Shown: positions 43,416 to 54,593 of the stretch, one piece after another
Layout: each line of letters opens with the position of its first letter
How positions within the stretch are numbered: the stretch's first letter is position 1
Source of the DNA: Candidatus Acidianus copahuensis
Lineage (GTDB): Archaea; Thermoproteota; Thermoprotei_A; Sulfolobales; Sulfolobaceae
Reading direction: 5' to 3'
Length of the DNA: 64,000 nucleotides
Assembly: GCF_000632495.1 (NCBI RefSeq)
Contig: NZ_JFZT01000048.1
Coordinates: 1-64,000 of the forward strand
Notes under the pieces: generated by a model
Seen by the model: the letters and a program-made list of their open reading frames with translations, nothing else
Database searches by the model: none
What the model was told of the DNA's origin: nothing
Made by a program: the position numbers and the translations under genes

Positions 43416-44465
43416 TCATGATAATATATTGATCAGCTCATGTGAATTTATTGCATCTTTGATTTCTATAGATATCCTTCTACCTAGACTTAATGGTTTC
43501 CCGAAGTATAATTTGGCATATTGACTCCCTATTCCCATATAAGCGTTAGTTCCACCTCCTATTCTCGGTGCTACGTCGAATACTACGATATCTAGTTCTG
43601 GAGTTACGGCCAATTGTAAAGTGAAAGGTCCTATAATACCAGGGGGCTCAAGTTTCTTAGTAGCCTCTACGAATGCGTAACCAGCATCGAATAATTTCTC
43701 TAAAAGACTCTCCCTTATAGTCGCAGGTTCATGTCCTACTTCTATAAGTCGAGGTAGTCTATTTAGTTTCATTTGTATTTCTGCTGGTAATCTATACAAG
43801 GTATCCCAATCGCTTTGTATTCTTCTATCTATACTAATAATCTCAGTTCTATTAAATAAAGGGCTATGAAAATAATTAACATTAAAATACGCCCCGAAAA
43901 TAAATTCTTCTATAACCATCTCTTCTATACCTTCCTTGTTTATGATTCCTAATTTAGTTAAATTATCTATCTTTTTTTCAAAATCCTCTTGGTTAATTGC
44001 GAAGAAGAAGCCTCTTTCTACTTTCCTTAAGGCTTCTGGGAGCTTTATAACCACAGGTTCATCTATATCACCTACAGTTAGAATTTTAGGCCTTCTAATC
44101 TTTGCCTCATCCAGTAGTCTGTAGTAGTTCTTTTCACCTTTTCTCTCTTCCCATCTAAGCATCTTCCTATTTCCAAAGACCTTAGCTGGCATTGATTCTA
44201 GAGAATCATACCCTATATACACTGCCATACTTCTATTTGGGATTACTATTGCTTCTTCATTTACGAGTTTCTCCTGAATTTTATCTGAAACTATATCCTT
44301 AAAATCTTCAAGTGTAATGCACTCGTCAACAACTCTTTTAAATTCTAAATATGGTCTTTCTCTTCCCTTCTTACATAAAGCTATTGTGTAAAATCCTTCA
44401 TCTTTAGCTCCATCAAACACATCCAACGCTGAATGACTGGCTAATGTGGCGATTTTATAGCTCAT
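43416..44465 (-). CDS. purP: PurP, formate-dependent FAICAR synthetase
   Basis: 349 residues of ATP-grasp fold, which formylates AICAR using formate and ATP in archaeal purine synthesis. Motifs: IATLASHSALDVFDGAKDEGF, FGNRKMLRWEERKGEKNYYRLL, VVIKLPEALRKVERGFFFA, FTLQLAVTPELDIVVFDVAPRIGGGTN. ATGA overlap with the paralogue upstream. Confidence 0.93.
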   Translation of the reverse strand: MSYKIATLASHSALDVFDGAKDEGFYTIALCKKGRERPYLEFKRVVDECITLEDFKDIVSDKIQEKLVNEEAIVIPNRSMAVYIGYDSLESMPAKVFGNRKMLRWEERKGEKNYYRLLDEAKIRRPKILTVGDIDEPVVIKLPEALRKVERGFFFAINQEDFEKKIDNLTKLGIINKEGIEEMVIEEFIFGAYFNVNYFHSPLFNRTEIISIDRRIQSDWDTLYRLPAEIQMKLNRLPRLIEVGHEPATIRESLLEKLFDAGYAFVEATKKLEPPGIIGPFTLQLAVTPELDIVVFDVAPRIGGGTNAYMGIGSQYAKLYFGKPLSLGRRISIEIKDAINSHELINILS

Positions 44466-45457
44466 GTTGTCACATCACCAAGTTTATTTTTCTGAACAGC
44501 AATTTTAATTTCTCTGGAAATTCTTCTTCCGACGCTCATAGGTTCATCCCAATATAGCCAGCTGTATGGGCTTCCGTCTACATATAAGTTAGTCCCTGCT
44601 ACTATCCTTCCAGAGAATTCGAATACCACTATATCTAATTCGTCAGTTACTATAGTTTCTAAGGAATAAGGACCTACAATTCCAGGCTTAACTAGTTGTC
44701 GTGTAGTTTCTACAAATCTATCTGCATAATCAAATATTTTTGGAAGCAAGCTTTCCCTAGCTACTACAGGAATATTTCCTGCTACTACGAAACTTGGTTC
44801 GGTATTTATTATTCCAGGGACTCTTTTTAATCCGTCAACATTAGTTTCATATCTAATATCCATGCCTGTAAGTTCATTTCTAGAAAAAATTGGGCTATAG
44901 AAAAATTGAAAGTACATTGGAATTCCTGTAACATATTCCTGAATTATCACATCGTCGGAACTTTTAATATATTTTTCTTCTATAAGATGATTAATACCTT
45001 CTTTAGCCTTTGATTTATCTTTCGCTAGAAAATAGCCCTTTCCTCCCTTTGCTCCAGGTAATTTTATTATAACTAGCCTATCTATATCCTCAGGGCTCTC
45101 AAAACTTTCTGGTATTCTAATTCCTGATTGCTTAAGAAGATACATTTTCTTCTGTTGGTTGGATTCCCATGAAAATAAATTTCTATTTCCAAAAATAGGA
45201 ATAGAAATATTCATAGTTCTTTGTATACCAAGATACTCAACAAGACTTCCATGAGGTATAAGTACACCATCAACTGAATTTATTAAATTAACTGCATCAT
45301 CCAAATTTTTATAAACACGAAAATTATCAATAAATGAAAATCTTCTATAGAAGTTCTCTCTTGAATTCTCGGTTATAATTGTTGTGGGAAATCCTTCCTT
45401 TTTAGCGCCATGGAGAATCTGTAATGCTGAATGACTTCCTAAGGTTGAGACTATCAT
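44462..45457 (-). CDS. purP2: PurP paralogue (ATP-grasp)
   Basis: 331 residues, clearly homologous to the downstream PurP: STLGSHSALQILHGAKKEGF, FGNRNLFSWESNQQKKMYLL, VIIKLPGAKGGKGYFLA, YSLETIVTDELDIVVFEFSGRIVAGTN. It may be a second active subunit or form a hetero-oligomer. The C-terminal ISREIKIAVQKNKLG parallels the paralogue, showing tandem duplication. SD AAAGGAG lies just upstream; divergent from purB. Confidence 0.9.
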   Translation of the reverse strand: MIVSTLGSHSALQILHGAKKEGFPTTIITENSRENFYRRFSFIDNFRVYKNLDDAVNLINSVDGVLIPHGSLVEYLGIQRTMNISIPIFGNRNLFSWESNQQKKMYLLKQSGIRIPESFESPEDIDRLVIIKLPGAKGGKGYFLAKDKSKAKEGINHLIEEKYIKSSDDVIIQEYVTGIPMYFQFFYSPIFSRNELTGMDIRYETNVDGLKRVPGIINTEPSFVVAGNIPVVARESLLPKIFDYADRFVETTRQLVKPGIVGPYSLETIVTDELDIVVFEFSGRIVAGTNLYVDGSPYSWLYWDEPMSVGRRISREIKIAVQKNKLGDVTT

Positions 45458-45505
45458 ATGCTCCTTTATCGATTAAGCATTTTAAGTTTGAGTTTAAAGA
45501 AGCGT

Positions 45506-46864
45506 ATGGAAATTATATGTCCTCTTGATTGGAGATATGGAGGCGAAGAAATTCGATACATTTTCTCTAGACAAGGGATCACTAGTTATAGGATAAAAGT
45601 AGAAATAGCTCTACTTAAGTCGTTAATGAAGCAGGGTTATCTTAGTGAGAACGATGTAAAAACCGTAGAGAATGCCTCTAAAGAAGTTACATTAGAGGAA
45701 ATAGACTCCCTAGAGAAGAAGTTAGGTCATGACGTAATGGCCATGGTTGTTGCTATAGCAGAAAAATCCGGTGAAAGCGGCCGTTTTGTGCATTTTGGTG
45801 CTACAAGTTATGATATAGTTGACACAGCTTACGCTCTCATGTTTAGAGATGCATTGAATATTATAAAGAGAAAACTTATAAAAAATCTGGATCGATTGTC
45901 GACTTTAGCTAACGAGTATAGAGATATTATAATGGTAGGAAGAACTCATGGACAACATGCGCTCCCCATAACTTTTGGGTTTAAGTTAGCTAATTATATT
46001 TACGAGCTAAGTAGATCTCTAGAAAGAATTATCGATACAGAAAAGAGAGTCGTTAAAGGAAAGATGAGCGGTGCTGTAGGGACCATGGCAGCTTGGGGTG
46101 AAAAAGGTCTAGAAATTGAGAAAGAGGTAATGCGTATCCTGGAAATTCAACCTCATGAAATTTCAACCCAAATAGCACCTAGAGACGGATTTGCAGAACT
46201 TATATCTGATCTAGCTATATTGGCCTCTCAGATGGATAGACTCTCTACAGAAATTAGGGAACTAATGAGACCAGAAATTTTAGAGGTTGCTGAGGGTGTA
46301 GGTAATAGAGTAGGCAGTAGTACTATGCCACAGAAGGAGAATCCAGTCACTGCAGAAAAAATTAGTGGTTTAGCAAAAGTAATGAGGGGATTTGTTATAA
46401 GTGAGATGGAAAATATACCTTTATGGCATGAAAGAGATCTAACAAACAGTGCTTCGGAAAGAATAATATTATCTCATGCATTTGTTATTATGGATGAAAT
46501 GCTTGATAGTCTATTTTCATTACTAAATGGGATAATAGTTTATCCTGAAAATATGGAAAAAAATCTTAACCTAACAAAGGGGGCAATTATGGCGGAAAGT
46601 TTGATGATAAATCTTACGTTACGGGGTCTACCCAGACATAAAGCACATGAATTAGTAATGGAACTATCTCGTAAAGCTGAAAGGGAAGGAAAGAGCTTAC
46701 AAGAAGTTGCTTTAGAGTCTGAACAGATGTTAAGGTATATTAGTAAAGACGATATAAAAATAATAACAGATCCTAAAAGATATCTGGGCAGTTATAGCCA
46801 ATTAATTGATAGGAGTTTACAATATTTTAGGGATATCATCAAGGAAAACTCTTTAAAGCAGTAA
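45506..46864 (+). CDS. purB: Adenylosuccinate lyase
   Basis: 452 residues of the fumarase/aspartase superfamily, which acts twice in purine synthesis. The start MEIICPLDWRYGGEEIRYIFS is the family N-terminus; VHFGATSYDIVDTAYAL, GRTHGQHALPITFGFK and the signature GSSTMPQKENPVTAEK follow. I chose ATG 45506 over a frame opening at 45458, which would overlap the divergent purP2 promoter. Confidence 0.95.
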   Translation: MEIICPLDWRYGGEEIRYIFSRQGITSYRIKVEIALLKSLMKQGYLSENDVKTVENASKEVTLEEIDSLEKKLGHDVMAMVVAIAEKSGESGRFVHFGATSYDIVDTAYALMFRDALNIIKRKLIKNLDRLSTLANEYRDIIMVGRTHGQHALPITFGFKLANYIYELSRSLERIIDTEKRVVKGKMSGAVGTMAAWGEKGLEIEKEVMRILEIQPHEISTQIAPRDGFAELISDLAILASQMDRLSTEIRELMRPEILEVAEGVGNRVGSSTMPQKENPVTAEKISGLAKVMRGFVISEMENIPLWHERDLTNSASERIILSHAFVIMDEMLDSLFSLLNGIIVYPENMEKNLNLTKGAIMAESLMINLTLRGLPRHKAHELVMELSRKAEREGKSLQEVALESEQMLRYISKDDIKIITDPKRYLGSYSQLIDRSLQYFRDIIKENSLKQ

Positions 46865-46879
46865 TTATTAACTAAATCT

Positions 46880-46967
<88 letters not shown>

Positions 46968-46983
46968 CTTATAGTGATAAGCA

Positions 46984-47934
46984 ATGAAACTGAAAGATCT
47001 AGGAGAACATGAGTTTATACGTTCAGTACTCTTCAAATATGTGGATGCGAAAGAATTAACTGATGCTTATTCATATCAAGGAAAATCATATAAAATAGAT
47101 GGATTCCAATTATCATATACTTATCCTTTTATGAGTTTATTTGATTTAGGCTGGAAAGCAGTAACTTCTACCGCGAGCGATCTTATAACTACAGGCTCTA
47201 TACCGAGATTATTACTAGTTTCTATTGGGATAAGCCCAGAATATAGTGTTAACGACCTAGAACTAATAATAAAAGGTATAAGAAGTGCTTCCACCTATTA
47301 CGGTTTTAAATATGTTGGAGGAGACCTTAACTCTAGCTCTGCAAATGGTTGGATAGACGTAGTTGGAATAGGTGATAATATATGCGAACAACATTCAGGT
47401 GTTTCTAATAAAGATAAGGTTATAATAACTGGCGAAGTAGGTTTTACCTCAAAAATATTTATGAAATATTATTTCAAGTTAGATATAAAACCAGATTATA
47501 TTTCCCTTCTAAAAGTGAAGCACCCGATCGTAAACAGAAATCTGATTGACTTCCAGAAAACTTTCTGCAAAGATATAGTTGGGGCTAGCGATCTTAGTGA
47601 TGGCATTCTAATTACATTAGACCAAATTACTCAAAGATTAAAGATTGGAATAAAACTTAACCTGATTCCAATTAGGCAGACTATTATAAAGGAGCTAAGT
47701 CAGTACGGATTTAACGAATTAGATATTTTAAAATTTTCAGGGGAAGAATATGAATCAATTTTTATTGTAAAAGAGCAAAAGTTATCTTTAATGCTAGCTT
47801 GGCTACATAAAAGAGGAATTAAAGCTAAGGTTATAGGGGAAGTGGATACAAATAAAGCTACCCAAGGCTCAGTAGTATATAACGGAGAAAAAATTAAAAT
47901 TGAAGGATGGGATAATTTTAAAGGATGGTTTTAA
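46984..47934 (+). CDS. thiL: Thiamine-monophosphate kinase-like protein
   Basis: 316 residues of the AIR synthase/ThiL fold. The ATP/metal segment is SDLITTGSIPRLLLVSIGIS, followed by YVGGDLNSSS, VIITGEVGF, and GASDLSDGILITL. ThiL phosphorylates thiamine-P to the cofactor. The N-terminus is less typical (FIRSVLFKYVDAKELTDAY), so a related kinase is possible. Confidence 0.8.
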   Translation: MKLKDLGEHEFIRSVLFKYVDAKELTDAYSYQGKSYKIDGFQLSYTYPFMSLFDLGWKAVTSTASDLITTGSIPRLLLVSIGISPEYSVNDLELIIKGIRSASTYYGFKYVGGDLNSSSANGWIDVVGIGDNICEQHSGVSNKDKVIITGEVGFTSKIFMKYYFKLDIKPDYISLLKVKHPIVNRNLIDFQKTFCKDIVGASDLSDGILITLDQITQRLKIGIKLNLIPIRQTIIKELSQYGFNELDILKFSGEEYESIFIVKEQKLSLMLAWLHKRGIKAKVIGEVDTNKATQGSVVYNGEKIKIEGWDNFKGWF

Positions 47935-48003
47935 CCAAATCAGCTGGTTATTAGGAGAATATATTTAAATATTATCGCAAGCAATGTAGATTTTAGATTT
48001 AAT

Positions 48004-49735
<1,732 letters not shown>

Positions 49736-49746
<11 letters not shown>

Positions 49747-49909
49747 TTAGGTCTCTAGGTACTAAGGCTGTAAACCATACTCTATATTCGCATTTTTTCC
49801 TGAAGCTACATAAGGTACAGCAGTTTTCGCATATATTTATTTTTTTAACTGGGCAGATTTTTAACTGTTTATATATCCCACAAGAGTCACATTGTTGCTC
49901 ATATACCAA
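49736..49909 (-). CDS. 57-residue Cys-rich zinc-ribbon-like protein
   Basis: Starts at TTG 49909, 6 bases after the SD GGTGA that overlaps the stop of the upstream gene. It encodes eight Cys at 7, 10, 19, 27, 30, 31, 34 and 40 (CDSCG, KICP, CENCCTLC, KKC), enough for two zinc sites or a cluster, then a short basic tail. The frame is fully open and ends inside the last codons of the convergent tes gene. No family recognised. Last gene of the PRTase/MBL-like operon. Confidence 0.7.
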
Positions 49910-49914
49910 CTATA

Positions 49915-50412
49915 TCACCTAATACAACCTTCTCTACTGCAGACCATTTTTATACTTTTATCTATTCGCGTAACCTTAGAACTCCCAATAAAGAGAATAC
50001 TATTCCACCTTACGATAACAGCACCAGGAGTTATATCTCTAGAATTTATAATTTTAAAATTTTTTATAAAATAGATTCTATTTCTAATTTCTAAATAAAC
50101 TGGAATTGGGGAAAATTTTTCTCCATTACACTCTCCATGTCTTAGCATGACTGAATCTGGATAATGAGCTATAATCTTAGTCCCTAATATCTTAACAAAA
50201 ATTTCTGCAGCTGCCGAATCCTGTTTTAAGCAACTATTAAGTATCAAATATTCGGGTAAAGCCCCATGTGTAATTTCTAGAACGGCCCTAACATATTCAA
50301 TGTTTGGAGACTCAGGTGCGCCAATTATGACATACTCATTGTTATCATCAACAAGATAAAACTTTGAATTAAGACCAATTGAAAATACTCCGTTACTAAC
50401 TCTAGCTATCAT
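49915..50412 (-). CDS. Metallo-beta-lactamase-fold protein without metal ligands
   Basis: 165 residues. The order SKFYLVDDNNEYVIIGAP, THGALPEYLILNSCLKQDSAAAEIFVKILGTKIIAHYPDSVMLRHG tracks the MBL fold, in which the LILTHxHxDHxGGA motif normally binds zinc. Here it is LILNSCLKQDSAAA, so all His ligands are lost. A C-terminal Cys pair (CSREGC) remains. Probably a non-enzymatic or binding version. ATGA overlap with the PRTase gene. Confidence 0.65.
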   Translation of the reverse strand: MIARVSNGVFSIGLNSKFYLVDDNNEYVIIGAPESPNIEYVRAVLEITHGALPEYLILNSCLKQDSAAAEIFVKILGTKIIAHYPDSVMLRHGECNGEKFSPIPVYLEIRNRIYFIKNFKIINSRDITPGAVIVRWNSILFIGSSKVTRIDKSIKMVCSREGCIR

Positions 50413-51119
50413 TTCAGGTCGAATATAACATATAGGTTATCGAGATTTACCCTTATATTTTCAGCTTGAATGAGAACTACTGCCGCTATTACTGTTGCAC
50501 CACTTTTTTCTGCAAGTCTTATCGCTGCATTAATGGTCTTTCCAGATCTAATTACATCATCAACTACTAAGACTTTATCATCTTTTTTTAGGAGATCTTT
50601 TCTAATGTATAATTTGCTTACAACACTATCACTTTCTTTAAGGCTTTCGCTATAGTATTCGAGGTATATAGAGTCCATATGTTTTTTTGCTATTATCAAT
50701 GGTTTATTCAGAATTATCGAAATCATTGTGGCGAATGGAACCCCATTAGTTGCAACGCTAAGTATTTTAGTTGTGTCTTTTATTCTAGGAATTTTGTTAA
50801 TATGAACTTCTATAAGAAGTTTTAGAAGGCTAGGAAATAGTAGTAGTTCAGAGGAATCAACATACTTATCCTCATAGATCTTTATCTTGTTTGTGAGAAA
50901 ATTAATAAGAAATCTAGTATTTTTAATTTTATTTATTATTTCTAAGCTTTGAATATCGCTAGGAATAGTTACCCCGTTCACGTATCTGCAAAGTAAGCTT
51001 TCTTGTACATTAATAATTTTTGATAGCTCTTTATATGTATAGACAGACTTAAGTTCCTTAAGTAAATTTACAGCTAATAATCTAGTCCTTAGTTCATTTT
51101 CTTTTGTCTGTTGCATCAT
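50409..51119 (-). CDS. HTH-phosphoribosyltransferase regulator (GfcR/PyrE-like)
   Basis: 236 residues. An N-terminal HTH-like part (TYKELSKIINVQESLLCRYVNG, about 27-48) joins a type I PRTase domain with the PRPP loop VLVVDDVIRSGKTINAA (about 190-206). This is the archaeal GfcR family, transcription factors that use a PRTase domain as sensor, known for sugar metabolism in haloarchaea. It heads the three-gene operon with the degenerate MBL and Cys-rich protein. Confidence 0.8.
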   Translation of the reverse strand: MMQQTKENELRTRLLAVNLLKELKSVYTYKELSKIINVQESLLCRYVNGVTIPSDIQSLEIINKIKNTRFLINFLTNKIKIYEDKYVDSSELLLFPSLLKLLIEVHINKIPRIKDTTKILSVATNGVPFATMISIILNKPLIIAKKHMDSIYLEYYSESLKESDSVVSKLYIRKDLLKKDDKVLVVDDVIRSGKTINAAIRLAEKSGATVIAAVVLIQAENIRVNLDNLYVIFDLK

Positions 51120-51211
51120 TTAATATCCCCTAATTCTCATGTCTTATAGATGAACGGGATTTTAAGTGCTGACTTGTGATGAGAAACCCACGCTGTGAAA
51201 AATATCAAGAG

Positions 51212-52627
51212 TTATAATTCATTTATTATTTGTAATACAATTTCTCTCGTATAAATTGGATCCGCTTTTCCTGAAGTTTTTTTCATTATCTTTCCAATTA
51301 AATAGTTAATTACTCTAGGGTCATTCTTCGCAGCTTTCGCGGCTTCTTTCTCTTGTTCTATTACTTCTCTTGCAATTCTTTCGATATAACTCCTATCAGT
51401 GATTGCTATTAGATTTCTTTCCTTAACAATCTCTTCTGGATCTTTTCCGTCGATAATTTCAGGTAATATTTGCTTAACTATTTTAATGGTAATTTTTTCA
51501 TTATCTAGCATCTTCATTAACTTTGCTATACTTTCTGGAGTTGCTTTAGAGTCTGCGATCTTTAGATTTCTATCATTTAGCCATCTGAGATAATCATTAA
51601 TGAGCAAATTGGCAAGTTTTTTATAGTTATTATAATATTTAGCACTTTTTTCAAAAAAATCTGCTAGTGCTTTCTCCATTACTAGAACGTTTGCATCATA
51701 TTCAGTAATTTCATATTGTTTAACGAATCTTTTGGCTCTATTATCAGGAAGTTCTGGCATTTCAGATATGATTGCTTTTACATAATTATCTGATATTTCA
51801 TAAGGTGGTAAATCTGGATCCGGAAAGTACCTATAATCTTCTTCTGATTCCTTTAACCTAATTGGAATTGTTACTTTTCTGTCGTTGTCCCAATGCCTTG
51901 TTTCTCTAAGTATTTTAATACCTTGAGTTATGGCCGCTCTTTGTCTAGCTATTTCATATTTGATTACATCTTCTACGTCCTTACTTGAACCAACATTTTT
52001 TACTTCTACTCTTTCTCCTCCTTCTACAGAGATATTTACATCCGCTCTCATTGATCCTTCCATTTCACAATCGCATACATTGAGATGTTCAAGAATAGAA
52101 CGTAATTTTTCCATGAATATTCTTGCCTCTTTAGCTCCTGTTATATCCGGTTCAGTAACTATCTCTAACAATCCAACGCCAGATCTATTGTAATCGAGGA
52201 GTGTGTAGTTACTGTTAAGCATTGAACCAGTTGGATATACGGACTTAGCAGGGTCTTCCTCTATGTTTATTCTTCTTATTCTCACATTTTCACCGCTTAT
52301 ATTAACGATACCGTCCTTGGCTATAGCCATACTTCCTGGGCCGTCGTACTGTGAAATCTGATAATTCTTAGCCATATCTGGATAAAAATAATGTTTTCTA
52401 GTAAAAAGTAATTTTGGAGCAATTTTACAATTTAGTGCTACAGCGACCATTATAGCTTTCTTTAGAGCTTCCTCATTAAGAACTGGAATAGCTCCCGGCA
52501 AACCTAAGCATACAGGACATGTAACGGTATTTGGATCTTTTCCTACATAACAAGCCGAACAAGAGCAAAAGAGTTTTGTCCTTAATGTATTGAGATGAAC
52601 GTGAACTTCTAGACCTATCTTAGTCAT
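51212..52627 (-). CDS. gatB: Asp/Glu-tRNA amidotransferase subunit B
   Basis: 471 residues. GatB catalytic cradle: IGLEVHVHLNTLRTKLFC, zinc ligands CSCSAC and CPVCLG, PDMAKNYQISQYD, RINIEEDPAKS, LLEIVTEPDI, MRADVNISV, and a YqeY-like C-terminal tail (about 390-471). Works with GatA and GatC (not in this window) to make Asn-tRNA or Gln-tRNA by transamidation. Confidence 0.96.
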   Translation of the reverse strand: MTKIGLEVHVHLNTLRTKLFCSCSACYVGKDPNTVTCPVCLGLPGAIPVLNEEALKKAIMVAVALNCKIAPKLLFTRKHYFYPDMAKNYQISQYDGPGSMAIAKDGIVNISGENVRIRRINIEEDPAKSVYPTGSMLNSNYTLLDYNRSGVGLLEIVTEPDITGAKEARIFMEKLRSILEHLNVCDCEMEGSMRADVNISVEGGERVEVKNVGSSKDVEDVIKYEIARQRAAITQGIKILRETRHWDNDRKVTIPIRLKESEEDYRYFPDPDLPPYEISDNYVKAIISEMPELPDNRAKRFVKQYEITEYDANVLVMEKALADFFEKSAKYYNNYKKLANLLINDYLRWLNDRNLKIADSKATPESIAKLMKMLDNEKITIKIVKQILPEIIDGKDPEEIVKERNLIAITDRSYIERIAREVIEQEKEAAKAAKNDPRVINYLIGKIMKKTSGKADPIYTREIVLQIINEL

Positions 52628-52633
52628 AAACCC

Positions 52634-53657
<1,024 letters not shown>

Positions 53658-53661
53658 GTAT

Positions 53662-53907
53662 TTACCTCTTTGTAGTTAGCTTTCTAGCTTCCCTTTCAGT
53701 CTCTCTCAAGATCACTATATCGCCTAGTCTTACAGGGCCTTTAATATTTCTTGTTAATATTCTTCCTTTATCTCTGCCTTCTAAAACTCTTACTCTAACT
53801 TGAGTTACCTCTCCAGTAACTCCTGTCCTATCTAGAACTTGAATAACTTCTGCAGGGAATCCAAACTCCTCTATTATTGAAGATGTTTCACGGGTTTTTT
53901 CACTCAA
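53662..53907 (-). CDS. rps28e: 30S ribosomal protein S28e
   Basis: About 81 residues, OB-like; the block FPAEVIQVLDRTGVTGEVTQ and VRLGDIVILRETEREARKL are diagnostic. I chose TTG 53907 (MSEKTRE), giving the normal family length; the GTG at 53940 adds 11 residues not seen in the family. TATTTAAG at 53941-53948 fits transcription starting just before the TTG. Confidence 0.94.
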   Translation of the reverse strand: MSEKTRETSSIIEEFGFPAEVIQVLDRTGVTGEVTQVRVRVLEGRDKGRILTRNIKGPVRLGDIVILRETEREARKLTTKR

Positions 53908-53926
53908 GGTTTGATCAGTATATAAC

Positions 53927-53959
<33 letters not shown>

Positions 53960-53979
53960 GTCTAATTAGGGAGAATATA

Positions 53980-54168
53980 ATGCCACCTATACCTCACACT
54001 TGTAACTTTTGCGGAAAGACAATTCCAGTCGGTACTGGAATGATGCATGTTAAGGTAGATGGTACAATACTTTGGTTCTGTTCAGCTAAATGCAGAAAGT
54101 ACATGTTAAGATATCATAAAGATCCAAAGAGACTAAAGTGGACAAAGTCATATATGAGGGTTAGGTAA
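53980..54168 (+). CDS. rpl24e: 50S ribosomal protein L24e
   Basis: 62-residue zinc-ribbon protein: CNFCGKTIPVGTGMMHV and FCSAKCRKYMLRYHKDPKRL, four Cys for zinc. Its stop overlaps the ndk ATG (TAATG). Divergent from S28e across about 70 bases. Confidence 0.96.
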   Translation: MPPIPHTCNFCGKTIPVGTGMMHVKVDGTILWFCSAKCRKYMLRYHKDPKRLKWTKSYMRVR

Positions 54169-54593
54169 TGGTAGCGCAGAGAACTTTTGTTATGATTAAG
54201 CCTGATGGTGTTAAAAGACATCTAATTGGCGAGATAATTTCTAGGTTAGAAAAAAAGGGGCTTAATATAGTATCTATGAAAATGCTTAAAATGTCCAGGG
54301 AGATGGCGGAAAGACTTTATGAGGAACATAAGGGAAAGTCGTTTTATGAGGAACTGGTTTCCTATATTACTTCTGGCCAAGTTGTTTGTATGGTTATAGA
54401 AGGAGATGAAGCTGTAAGTGTTTTAAGAAAAATGATTGGAAGCACAGATCCGAAGGATGCAATGCCTGGCACAATTAGAGGAGATTTCGCATTAAGCAAA
54501 TCAGAGAATGTTATTCACGCATCTGATTCACCCGAAAAAGCGTTAAAAGAAATATCTATATTCTTTTCAGAGGAGTTACAAATTAATGCCTAA
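54168..54593 (+). CDS. ndk: Nucleoside diphosphate kinase
   Basis: 141 residues: TFVMIKPDGVKRHLIGEI, the acceptor His within SENVIHASDSPE, and MIGSTDPKDAMPGTIRGDFA. Balances NTP pools. Ends within the convergent infB gene (18-base overlap). Confidence 0.96.
   Translation: MVAQRTFVMIKPDGVKRHLIGEIISRLEKKGLNIVSMKMLKMSREMAERLYEEHKGKSFYEELVSYITSGQVVCMVIEGDEAVSVLRKMIGSTDPKDAMPGTIRGDFALSKSENVIHASDSPEKALKEISIFFSEELQINA

Noticed and set aside
43936..44124. 62-codon frame antisense to purP
   Set aside because: Lies wholly within a conserved gene, without SD or TATA box.
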